NCBI GenBank assembly: GCA_015228925.1
Contig: JADGCQ010000017.1
Span: forward strand, 1-44,580
Reading direction: 5' to 3'
DNA: 44,580 nt
Source of the DNA: Magnetococcales bacterium
GTDB taxonomy: Bacteria; Pseudomonadota; Magnetococcia; Magnetococcales; UBA8363
A program made the translations under genes and the position numbers. Shown here piece by piece: positions 27,155-34,742 of the stretch. The notes beneath the pieces were generated by a model, which was not told the origin of the DNA, did not search any database, and was given only the letters and a program-made list of their open reading frames with translations. How positions within the stretch are numbered: the first letter of the stretch is position 1; every line of letters starts with the position of its first letter.

Positions 27155-27760
27155 TCAAGCGCCTCCGTTACATGCGGCTATGACAGTGCCGTCTGCGGCG
27201 CAGCATCCGCCCGCCACGGCTGTAGCGGTTGGATCGATATAGATGGCGCGATAGACGTTACCTTCCCATTCGGCGGTATCGGCAGCCCGGCTGGAATAAA
27301 GGACAAACTGGTCTGTTTCTTCCCCTTTCCACGCCTTGACGCAGATGGCCAGGGTGTCGTTTGCCCCTTCCCAGGTTCCGATTGCTGCGGCAATTTCATA
27401 GGTAAACTGGGCGTCCTCGGCCAGGGTAAGTTGGGGGATGAGGGAAGTCAGGGTGGTCGCTAAGGCAGCCGTCAGGCTGAGGGTCTTTTTTTCGTTGATC
27501 TTGGTCACTATGGCGGCAGCGGTCAGACGGGGGTGGGAGTCCTGGTAGCCACCGATGGCCTTGACAACTCTTCCGCATTGTTCAACCGCTTCCGAGGTTT
27601 CTGCCGTTCGGATGAACGAGGTCATTTTGGGTAGGCCGATGGCGGCCAAAATGGCGATAATAGCGACGACCACCATTAATTCGACCAGTGTAAAGCCATT
27701 TTCATGGATGTTTTTTGTGTTGATGCCAGCGGAAGCATGTCTGTGACAACCTATACTCAT
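27155..27760 (-). CDS. Prepilin, type IV pilin-like (possible major pilin)
   Basis: The 201-residue precursor has a 22-residue leader ending in HENG, then the processed N-terminus FTLVELMVVVAIIAILAAIGLP with the conserved Glu5. Cleavage would follow the glycine. The globular domain ends in a Cys-rich tail (GGCCAADGTVIAAC), likely a disulfide loop as in many pilins. I prefer ATG 27760, which has GGGGGA at a good distance; ATG 27775 would lengthen the leader to 27. The leader is long for type IVa pilins, more like MSHA or type IVb. Its isolation from the other four prepilins may mark it as the main subunit. Confidence 0.92.
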   Translation of the reverse strand: MSIGCHRHASAGINTKNIHENGFTLVELMVVVAIIAILAAIGLPKMTSFIRTAETSEAVEQCGRVVKAIGGYQDSHPRLTAAAIVTKINEKKTLSLTAALATTLTSLIPQLTLAEDAQFTYEIAAAIGTWEGANDTLAICVKAWKGEETDQFVLYSSRAADTAEWEGNVYRAIYIDPTATAVAGGCCAADGTVIAACNGGA

Positions 27761-27856
27761 GAAATAGTCCCCCATAATTTTGTTGTGGTGGTTGACGAAG
27801 GTTCACATCCGGCATAGCCCGGAAACTGTGCGGAATGCCAAAAGCGTTTCATTCCT

Positions 27857-28552
27857 TCAACGTCTTGTTGGCGTAAAACGGACTAAAACTCTTGAAGATG
27901 CTTTATTTTTTCCATATTGATATTCCATGCGAACGTAGTTACCCACCAGGGGGCTGTACCACCATTTTTCTACGCCGGTCCAATCACTGTCCAAGCTTCG
28001 TGTTTTCCACTCCATGACCCAGCAGTAAAAACTTCCGGCAGGGACGGTCACTTTTTCCTGACGAAAAACGCGCCAGGAGGTTTTGTGGCGGCGCAATTGG
28101 TCATCTGCCTTGTATTCCCGAAGAAACAAAACGCTTTTCCCTTTTTCCAGGGGGAACAGGGAGGATGGATCCGGGGAGCGATAGACAAGTTTGCGCAGGC
28201 TATCGCCGGTTTTGGAGCCGATTTTAAATAATCCGTCGCGGATCACCCAATCACCCATTTTATCCAGGCGATCAAGACGGGCCGTCGTTCCACGGACTTG
28301 ACCCACCGCCAGATGATAACCATCGCCATAAAGCCATGTATCCCCTTCGTGCCAGCGCAGTGGACCAGGATCGAGGAGGGATTCCAATTCCAGATCCGAT
28401 TCTTCCAGGGTATTTTTGCCGACGGTTGGCGTATTGGGTACGTCTTGCACGATCGGCATCACCGGTGCCACCGATGTTACCGGAGGCTTGGTGACACACC
28501 CAGCCATCAGCACAAGGGCCAGTACGATCATCCATGGTTGGTGCCACTTCAT
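27857..28552 (-). CDS. Lipoprotein in pilus locus
   Basis: The 231-residue protein begins with a lipoprotein signal, MKWHQPWMIVLALVLMAGC, with the lipobox cysteine at residue 19. A Pro/Val-rich spacer follows. The rest is a beta-rich domain (LRWHEGDTWLYGDGYHLAVGQ, KSVLFLREYKADDQLRRH, VEKWWYSPLVGNYVRME) that I do not recognise. It could be a pilotin-like or secretin-associated lipoprotein, as it lies between secretin and pilin genes, but no pilotin signature is visible. ATG 28552 has GGAGGGG upstream; the longer open frame (to 28720) would bury the lipobox inside the protein and overlap the upstream gene. Confidence 0.8.
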   Translation of the reverse strand: MKWHQPWMIVLALVLMAGCVTKPPVTSVAPVMPIVQDVPNTPTVGKNTLEESDLELESLLDPGPLRWHEGDTWLYGDGYHLAVGQVRGTTARLDRLDKMGDWVIRDGLFKIGSKTGDSLRKLVYRSPDPSSLFPLEKGKSVLFLREYKADDQLRRHKTSWRVFRQEKVTVPAGSFYCWVMEWKTRSLDSDWTGVEKWWYSPLVGNYVRMEYQYGKNKASSRVLVRFTPTRR

Positions 28553-28580
28553 CAATCTTTTCCCCTCCTGCAAACGCAAG

Positions 28581-29030
28581 CTAGAACAGCTTGTAAAAAA
28601 TACCATATTTATGAACGGGCAAATCCCATTGACCGACGGGTGACTTATTATCCCAGACCAAGGCATAGGTAATGGCTGGCAGTTGTCCCGCTTTGATTGC
28701 ATCGTTACTGGCATGGGCATGAATATTCAAGCGAAGCCCCGCGCCATCGTTGGAGGCAAACACTTCATATGCAAAATCAGGGTTATCGGGCTTTGGTAGT
28801 TCCAATGCGGTACGGATGTCATCAGGCATTTTCCCGGGTGCAAAATAGATAAATGTACCATGTTTCTTATAATGGTCCTGTTCCAGGTCAAGTAGTTTTT
28901 TGACAATCTTTTCCACGTCATCACGGCGATCTTTCTCGAAGATTTCTTGATCGAGTATGGGGAGAACGATAGCCACCAGGAAGAACACGGTCCCCACGAC
29001 CCAATTCAATGTCGTCAAACGCTGGATCAC
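28581..29030 (-). CDS. Pilin-shaped membrane protein without a clear prepilin site
   Basis: The 149-residue protein has a short N-terminus and a hydrophobic helix at about residues 10-26 (WVVGTVFFLVAIVLPIL). A charged helix (DVEKIVKKLLDLEQDHYKKHGTFIYF) and a globular C-terminus follow. This matches a pilin's alpha-1 stalk and head, but there is no Gly-Phe cleavage site and no Glu5. I do not recognise a family. It may be an uncleaved pilin-like anchor, or simply a single-pass membrane protein of the complex. GTG 29030 is the start, with GGAG eight bases upstream. It is followed by the lipoprotein gene after 28 bases and preceded by the secretin 43 bases away. Confidence 0.75.
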   Translation of the reverse strand: MIQRLTTLNWVVGTVFFLVAIVLPILDQEIFEKDRRDDVEKIVKKLLDLEQDHYKKHGTFIYFAPGKMPDDIRTALELPKPDNPDFAYEVFASNDGAGLRLNIHAHASNDAIKAGQLPAITYALVWDNKSPVGQWDLPVHKYGIFYKLF

Positions 29031-29073
29031 AGACCATTCTCCAGAGGCGTCCAGTCACGAGGGGGGGGCGGCA

Positions 29074-30948
29074 TCATTCATCCTCCGAGGGATCGGCGGT
29101 CAGATCAAGCAGTGGGCTGTGATGACGAATATCCTCCTGGGAATGTTCCAATTCCTGAAGACGCCCCTGGGCGTATTCCTGTAATTGCACCCCTTTGCGA
29201 TCATTCGTGATGCTTTCGGGGATAAAGACCTTCGGGGTGATCAGGAATACGGTTTCACGTTTGCCTTGTGAGGAGGTATTGGTGCGAAACATCGCCCCCA
29301 GAAGGGGGATACTGCGTAAGAACGGGATACCATCTTCCGCTTCAACCCGGCTGGTATTGAACAGGCCGCCCATAACAAAGGTGCTTTCATCGGGGATGAT
29401 CACACTGGTTTGTACCTCCTGGGCTGCCGTTTGCACGGCACTGGTGCTGACGGTACCAATGGATGAATTCTCAACATTGATATCGAGACGCACCATGGGT
29501 TTTGGCTCTGAAGTTTTCCCATCTCCCTTGGGTATGACCGATGGGGTGATGTCCAAGGAGACGCCGGTGCGCACCGTTTTGATGTCGGCCTTGGTGCCGT
29601 CGCCGGTGGTTACGACAAAATTGATGCTGTTGGAATTGGTGATTTTGGCTTGCAGATTGTTGAGCGTGACGACACGGGGGGAGGCGATGGTTTGCAGTTT
29701 GTTTTCGTTCGCCATGGCCTGCAAGGTTGCGTCCAACAGGGCACGGCTCCCCTTGTAGAGGAAGGTGGCCCCCAACCCAGAGGCGTCGGACTGCACCTGA
29801 TAATTTCCCACCTTCAGCGGATCGTTGGCGACACCCGGGGCTTTGGTCAATTCCACGGCACTGACAAGATTGTTCGGAGGGACCAACTGGTTGGAATTTT
29901 GGCCAAAATTTTGGCCGTGGCCCCAGCGGACCCCCAGTTGCTCGGTGACGCTGGCTTCGCCATCGACGATCATGACTTCAATTTGTACCAGGGGAACCGA
30001 TTGGTCCAACGACATGACCACACTCTGGATGAGTTCTATCTGCGCCAAAGTCCCCTGAACGATCACCGAATTGGTCCGCCGATCAATGGAAATGATTGGC
30101 TTCGAGGATCTCCGGGATTGCGAAAGCGGATCTTCCTGATTATTGGATTCTTCCCGGCGTCTGGATTTGCCATCAACGACCGTGATCTCCTCGCTGCCGA
30201 CAAAAGCCTTCAGCGAATCGATGATACCGGGAACTTCAATATCCTGCCCCTGAAACGTGGTTTTTGTATTGCCCACGGTGGCATTGCGCAGGGGGATGAT
30301 CCGTATTTCCTTGTGGAAATCCTGCTGTTCTTCACTATAGCGCAGTTCTTCACGTTCTCGTTGCAATTCAGCCAGTTTTTTCTCTTTTCCGTCTTTGATC
30401 ACCCTGTCGATACGCTCCATCAATTTTTTTTGTTTATCCACCTTCGCCCGGTCCCCTTCGAGGAATATGGCACCGGTAGCCGGGTCGCTGGTGATGGTAA
30501 CCGATTGATCCAACAGCTTGAATTGAGCCAGAGACGATTTGATCTCATCCACGGTGCCAAACTGGGGGATAAAAACATCTCCCAGGAGGTCCAGGTCCGT
30601 CGCCGGAGAAATCGTGACCGTGTTGGTGGAATCGGAATAGCTGAAGGTCAGGTTGTACTCTTCCATGAGTTTGGAAAAAGCGACTTTCAGCGGGGAATTG
30701 GTGAACACAAAGCTGGCAACGCCCCCGACGCCGGGACGAAAGAAAACCTCCGTTTGGTTGAGTTGCAATATCTCACGGAGAACGATCCTGATGTCTTCTT
30801 CAAAGGTTGTCTTGGTGAACGTGACGTCGGATTTCCAGGTCAAATCGGCAAAGGCCGACGGTATTGGAATCAGTACCCAAGCCATGACAATGCTAACCAG
30901 AAGCATGCGGAATAATGAAAAAAGGCCAAATATCAAGATATTCCCCAA
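29074..30948 (-). CDS. Outer-membrane secretin (MshL/PilQ/GspD family)
   Basis: This protein forms the outer-membrane channel through which the pilus or pseudopilus works. The 624-residue frame has an N-terminal export signal ending near IPSAFA. Next come N-domains with an STN-like part (FTNSPLKVAFSKLMEEYNLTF) and a charged helical insert. The secretin core (about 320-590) shows VQIEVMIVDGEAS, LQTIASPRVVTLNNLQA and the signature VIIPDESTFVMGGLFN with IPFLRSIPLLGAMFR. The size and N-domain layout resemble MSHA MshL. The start is uncertain: TTG 30948 gives a longer signal with an Arg, while ATG 30906 gives the same signal starting at MLLVSIV. Neither has a strong ribosome-binding site. Confidence 0.94.
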   Translation of the reverse strand: MGNILIFGLFSLFRMLLVSIVMAWVLIPIPSAFADLTWKSDVTFTKTTFEEDIRIVLREILQLNQTEVFFRPGVGGVASFVFTNSPLKVAFSKLMEEYNLTFSYSDSTNTVTISPATDLDLLGDVFIPQFGTVDEIKSSLAQFKLLDQSVTITSDPATGAIFLEGDRAKVDKQKKLMERIDRVIKDGKEKKLAELQREREELRYSEEQQDFHKEIRIIPLRNATVGNTKTTFQGQDIEVPGIIDSLKAFVGSEEITVVDGKSRRREESNNQEDPLSQSRRSSKPIISIDRRTNSVIVQGTLAQIELIQSVVMSLDQSVPLVQIEVMIVDGEASVTEQLGVRWGHGQNFGQNSNQLVPPNNLVSAVELTKAPGVANDPLKVGNYQVQSDASGLGATFLYKGSRALLDATLQAMANENKLQTIASPRVVTLNNLQAKITNSNSINFVVTTGDGTKADIKTVRTGVSLDITPSVIPKGDGKTSEPKPMVRLDINVENSSIGTVSTSAVQTAAQEVQTSVIIPDESTFVMGGLFNTSRVEAEDGIPFLRSIPLLGAMFRTNTSSQGKRETVFLITPKVFIPESITNDRKGVQLQEYAQGRLQELEHSQEDIRHHSPLLDLTADPSEDE

Positions 30949-31295
30949 CGGAAAACCGGTTTAAGACGCATGGACGTTACCAGGGCAAATCATGATTCAA
31001 TGTCATCACAGGATGATCATAATCAGTTTGTGCAAAGCTAACCGATTTGTGTCAAGCGCAAAAGGAAATTTCCACTGTCATAAGTTAAAGAAAATGCTTG
31101 ACAATGTTTTATATAATAAAATCAACCAAGACAATGACATTGAGAACCATTCCAAACTCTCATTAATATCAAAAGAATGATGAATGATTAAAAATGTTCA
31201 GAAGTCAATCCTGGTTTTGTACAAATAACGATATTTTTTATGTTTTGTGTTGTTTGATCCATTGATTCAGATCATTATGGTAAGCTGGGATCCCT
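30949..31295. other. AT-rich intergenic region splitting the pilus locus
   Basis: This is 347 bases of markedly AT-rich DNA with no gene. It separates the secretin-to-platform block from the prepilin block on the same strand, and should hold the promoter of the secretin block. Runs such as ATAATAAAATC and TTATATAATAAAAT (around 31110-31125) could be promoter elements or a binding site for an H-NS-like protein, but I could not fix a promoter with good spacing. Confidence 0.5.
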
Positions 31296-32021
31296 TCATG
31301 GCAGCATCTCCCGACGATACTCCAGAATCCAACTTTCTCCGGGGCTTCCCGTACCCGGGGTGTCAGGGGAAGTACTCAGTTTGAGGAAACTATCGCGGCA
31401 TGTACTTGTTAGGTTGTTGTCGTCATCGTCGCCAACCTCCAGTGGCTCACCCGGTTCTGGGCGCATGCACAACTCAAACACCATTGAGGGGATATGATTG
31501 CGTATTTGTCGCACTCCTGGGCTGATGGTCGTCGGTGCCAGAAGGTTTCCACCCTCATCACGGGGATCCTCCAAAGTCATGGTGATATCCAGCCGACCCG
31601 TATCATCAATACCGTCGTTCGTGTTTCCGTTCCCCAGAGTTATCGCCCCCTTGACAGCGAACGTATAGTGCGTGTCGTTGACGGTGTACTCGTTATAGGT
31701 AAAGTCGGCGGTATTGTCGGTGAACCCGTTGAGTTCATCCATGAAATCATTCAGTTTGACGATCTTATCACTGTCAGCCAGAAAATCGGCGGGGGCCAAT
31801 TGTCCCTCTTTCATGAAACGGCTGAGGGTATAGTTCATCATCCCAACCATGGCCCAATGGACCCGAATCTGAGTCAGATTGTCTTCCACAGCCTCAATTT
31901 CTGTGGTCAACAGATGGCTAAACAAGGAAGAAACGAGGATCATGATGAAAACCATAAAGGCCATGGTCGTGATCAGAAGGCTTCCCCGTTGTTGTGGATG
32001 ATGGAAAACTGAATGCGTCAT
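31296..32021 (-). CDS. PilX/GspK-like minor prepilin
   Basis: The 241-residue protein has a 13-residue N-terminus ending in QQRG, then SLLITTMAFMVFIMILVSSLFSHL. The RG-plus-hydrophobic start without the FTxxE motif is typical of PilX and MSHA MshP-like minor pilins, which help start the fibre. The globular part is acidic, with a likely calcium- or disulfide-loop region near the C-terminus (ELCMRPEPGEPLEVGDDDDNN). It is the fourth and last gene of the prepilin run and begins four bases after the end of its upstream neighbour. Confidence 0.83.
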   Translation of the reverse strand: MTHSVFHHPQQRGSLLITTMAFMVFIMILVSSLFSHLLTTEIEAVEDNLTQIRVHWAMVGMMNYTLSRFMKEGQLAPADFLADSDKIVKLNDFMDELNGFTDNTADFTYNEYTVNDTHYTFAVKGAITLGNGNTNDGIDDTGRLDITMTLEDPRDEGGNLLAPTTISPGVRQIRNHIPSMVFELCMRPEPGEPLEVGDDDDNNLTSTCRDSFLKLSTSPDTPGTGSPGESWILEYRREMLP

Positions 32022-32024
32022 GGC

Positions 32025-32615
32025 TCACTCTTTTTTGTTTGTCCCCAGGGTGAAAACGGTCCAAAACGTCTCGGAATAGTCACGCCGTGGCAGTTTTTTT
32101 TCCATGGTGATGAAAACCTGCTCTGGTTCCATGACCGTGAAAGAGACTTCGATGGTCTTGTTGCCGACGGAGCGGACCGACTGCGGGGACAGTTCGTCCA
32201 CATAACCGGCGATGGTGTGGCTATCTCCGGTGCTTGTACAGCTTTCCAATGGGGTGTCTGCCCCTTGACAGTCGAGATCGAATGCGTCGGGATAGCTGCG
32301 GCCCAACAAGGTCGCATCACCACCGACGGCATTTTGTAGTTTCCATCGGTGGTCGTCGGTGATAGTCAGTTCATGGCTCCATGGATCCCGTTGATGGCCA
32401 TGGTATCCGGGAACCCACTCAGTATTGGCTTTTCCACCATCGGCCAATGTATGAAAAAGATTGCGTGCCTCACTGTTAAGTGTGACCCGGACCATCGCCT
32501 CTCTGGTCATCTGGTAGGTTTGATCGAGCAACTCAAACAGTGCCAGTGAACACAAAAGAAATAAAATTCCGGCGATCATCAGTTCTATGATGGTGAACCC
32601 AGCAGCCTGATTCAT
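32025..32615 (-). CDS. PilW/GspJ-like minor prepilin
   Basis: The 196-residue precursor has the short leader MNQAAG followed by FTIIELMIAGILFLLCSLALFELL, with Glu5 after the cleavage glycine. The position between PilV-like and PilX-like genes and the length match PilW or MSHA MshO. ATG 32615 gives this perfect leader and is preceded by GAGGGCGG. It overlaps the end of its upstream neighbour, so the pair is translationally coupled. The open frame extends further upstream to 32783 but the added residues are not leader-like. The C-terminus (VLGTNKKE-type basic end) is unremarkable. Confidence 0.85.
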   Translation of the reverse strand: MNQAAGFTIIELMIAGILFLLCSLALFELLDQTYQMTREAMVRVTLNSEARNLFHTLADGGKANTEWVPGYHGHQRDPWSHELTITDDHRWKLQNAVGGDATLLGRSYPDAFDLDCQGADTPLESCTSTGDSHTIAGYVDELSPQSVRSVGNKTIEVSFTVMEPEQVFITMEKKLPRRDYSETFWTVFTLGTNKKE

Positions 32616-32623
32616 GACCGCCC

Positions 32624-33346
32624 TCAGGGTTCTGGTTCGGTTACGATGCTTTGAAATGAGCGTTCTCCCACAATGGTTTTCAATGTAATCGTTTCGGGTT
32701 GAGGCCACATGGTTTCCAGGGGGTCGGTGGCCTCTTCGGGATAACGATAGGGATAATCGAGAAATAAGGTCAGTATCTGGCATGGGTTCGATCCGCCATC
32801 TCTTTCATAGCAAACTTGAACGCTGGCGTCTGCCAGGATCCAACTGATTTGGGCGGTGATGCGCTGTTCTGCATCCAGCCAAACGACATTGCGATCTTCA
32901 TCGCTGTCCCCTGGTGCGCCACGATCCAGGAGATAAATGGTTCCTGGTGTAAACTGGGCTAAATCGGTGACCGTGAGCTGAAGTGTGGTGAAATCGGCCT
33001 CACCAAGAGTCAGGCCAAACACGATATGGGGAATTGTTCCCGGGTCGTCTTCGGATAACCAAGTATGATGCGTGTAGTTTTTTGAGCTGTTATTGGTGGG
33101 GATGGGTATGCCATGACGGTAGAGTGCCGAAAGACGTTCCATGTGACCGTGGAGGACAAAAATCGCTTTTTGCCGCAGAGTCACGCGAAAAAATTGATCA
33201 TGGACCAAACTCCATATCCCACTCAGGCCCAGAACCAAAATGCCGATCAACACGGTTCCAATCAGGATTTCCAACAGGGTAAATCCCCCAGGCGTGGGGG
33301 CATTCCTGGTCCAGGTGAAACGTTGGGTCTCCATGGGCCGGATCAT
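32624..33346 (-). CDS. PilV/GspI-like minor prepilin
   Basis: The 240-residue precursor has a leader of about 20 residues ending in TPGG, then FTLLEILIGTVLIGILVLGLSGIW with Glu5. This is a standard type IV prepilin N-terminus. The globular region (DEDRNVVWLDAEQRITAQISW, CYERDGGSNPC) has a likely disulfide loop. It begins with an ATG that shares its first base with the TAA stop of the preceding prepilin gene (TAATG), so translation is coupled. ATG 33334 is a second possible start and would shorten the leader by four residues. It may prime fibre assembly together with its three neighbours. Confidence 0.87.
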   Translation of the reverse strand: MIRPMETQRFTWTRNAPTPGGFTLLEILIGTVLIGILVLGLSGIWSLVHDQFFRVTLRQKAIFVLHGHMERLSALYRHGIPIPTNNSSKNYTHHTWLSEDDPGTIPHIVFGLTLGEADFTTLQLTVTDLAQFTPGTIYLLDRGAPGDSDEDRNVVWLDAEQRITAQISWILADASVQVCYERDGGSNPCQILTLFLDYPYRYPEEATDPLETMWPQPETITLKTIVGERSFQSIVTEPEP

Positions 33347-33984
33347 TACAACAACACGTCGCTGATGGTCATCCCATTTTGCCAGTCAAAAACCCGCGTG
33401 ACCTCATCGATTGTGATTTCCTGGCTGCCATCGGTGGGCGGTGGGTAGCGCAAGACGACAACGCGACCTTTACCGCCGGGAAGCTCTGAATCGCTTCCGA
33501 CCCATCCCGATGCCGGAAGTTTCGCATCGGCGGTTACGCAGGAGATATCCGTCCCCCGAACCAAAACCGAAGCGTGATCATCCCGTAGCACGGCCCATAT
33601 TTCAAAACCCTCGTCTGTTTCCAAATCCGTCGGGGTGATGAAATCGTTAACATCAAACGTGACCATGAAACAAAAGTCGGCGGCATCTTTAAGATCTATA
33701 CCGAGAAAATCTTCCAAAAATTGTTCATCGAAGGCACTGTAGTCGGTAGTGCCGATGGTTCCCCCTGCGGTATATTTGGCCTTGTCTTTCATCCAAACAC
33801 CCTGGTAATTGTGGTTGGCGCGCAATTTGGCCGCCAGGGCCATGAGATAAGGCTCGGCAGCCTTGGCATTGCCGACCCGGATGAAGTTTGCAAAACTTCG
33901 CGTTCCCAAAGCGGTGAGAATGCCAATGATGACCACGACCGTCATCAGTTCTACCAGAGTGAATCCCGGAGATTTTTTGAACAT
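33346..33984 (-). CDS. PilA/GspG-like prepilin
   Basis: The 212-residue precursor has the short leader MFKKSPG and then FTLVELMTVVVIIGILTALGTRSFANFI, with Glu5. The alpha-1 stalk continues into an amphipathic helix (NAKAAEPYLMALAAKLRANH). The head contains one cysteine pair (CFMVTF, ISCVTADAKL). It is first of the four-gene prepilin run and 12 bases downstream of the GspB-like gene. In this arrangement it could be the major pseudopilin, and the pilin at 27155-27760 the alternative. The sequence alone does not decide which subunit dominates. Confidence 0.9.
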   Translation of the reverse strand: MFKKSPGFTLVELMTVVVIIGILTALGTRSFANFIRVGNAKAAEPYLMALAAKLRANHNYQGVWMKDKAKYTAGGTIGTTDYSAFDEQFLEDFLGIDLKDAADFCFMVTFDVNDFITPTDLETDEGFEIWAVLRDDHASVLVRGTDISCVTADAKLPASGWVGSDSELPGGKGRVVVLRYPPPTDGSQEITIDEVTRVFDWQNGMTISDVLL

Positions 33985-33996
33985 GGTTACCCCCCT

Positions 33997-34725
33997 TTAC
34001 GGTGGTATGACAATTGGGTTGTGATCAAAATTTTCAGAGGCTTCGGGAACGGCGGTCCATTGCTTTGGGTCGCGCCACATCCCTCGCTGTCCTTGTCGGG
34101 CCGATTGTTCTTCTTTTTGCCAGCGTGGCCCGGATGCTTTGGCCAACCCTTCGGCAACCAATCGACCGTTGATAATCCCCTCCGCAGGGGATTGAATCTC
34201 CACCGATGTCATTCCACGATGGTCGCGGGCAATGGGGATGAAAAGGATGTTTCGGGTAAAAACAAAGCGAACCAAAAATGTTCGGGCCGATTTTCCCGCC
34301 AGGGTTTTATCTCCCAAACATTGGATATGGGCCAATGTGACTTTTTGCGGAGTTCCGTCCCAGTTTAACTCCAACAGGCAAGGCCCCAAGATGCCGGTGA
34401 CGGTGGCATGGGACCAGGGTAATGGTTCCTGGCCGTTGTCCGGGGGTGTGGATATGTCGTGAAGGGGCGATGCCAAGACTCTGGTTTCCACAGGGGGTGC
34501 AATCTTCCGTTGGGGATCCATTTTTTCGGAGACGCCTCCACGAAACAGCCACCAAGCGAGAAAAAAACTACTCAAGGCAACAATGATCAAAAGAAAAATC
34601 CAAAGCCAATAAGATCTGGATTTTTCCTCCCGGTCTCTTTGCGCAACCAACGCCAGCAGGTTGGCTGGTCCTGCCTTTGTCTGCTCTTCCGAACTTTTTT
34701 TCAGGGAATCCAATATGAAGGACAT
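33997..34725 (-). CDS. GspB-like protein with degenerate staphylococcal-nuclease fold
   Basis: The 242-residue protein opens with MSFILDSLKKSSEEQ, the hallmark of GspB/ExeB, and has one membrane helix at about 39-62. The periplasmic C-terminal half (about 110-235) resembles a staphylococcal-nuclease (SNase/TNase) domain: VTLAHIQCLGDK, HRGMTSVEI, LVAEGLAKASGPRW and EEQSARQGQRGMW. The catalytic Arg35 and Glu43 of SNase align with Thr and Gly here, so nuclease activity is doubtful. ATG 34725 is chosen for the GspB start, and it lies 18 bases past the gspA-like stop codon. GspA and GspB form a complex that helps secretins assemble in the cell wall. Confidence 0.78.
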   Translation of the reverse strand: MSFILDSLKKSSEEQTKAGPANLLALVAQRDREEKSRSYWLWIFLLIIVALSSFFLAWWLFRGGVSEKMDPQRKIAPPVETRVLASPLHDISTPPDNGQEPLPWSHATVTGILGPCLLELNWDGTPQKVTLAHIQCLGDKTLAGKSARTFLVRFVFTRNILFIPIARDHRGMTSVEIQSPAEGIINGRLVAEGLAKASGPRWQKEEQSARQGQRGMWRDPKQWTAVPEASENFDHNPIVIPP

Positions 34726-34742
34726 GACCTTGATCAGGACTC

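Noticed and set aside
29650-30915. Plus-strand open frame of 421 codons across the secretin
   Set aside because: It is a shadow of the secretin gene on the opposite strand; composition is odd and there is no ribosome-binding site.
31098-31120. TTGACA followed by TATAAT on the plus strand
   Set aside because: The two boxes are only eight bases apart and no plus-strand gene follows.
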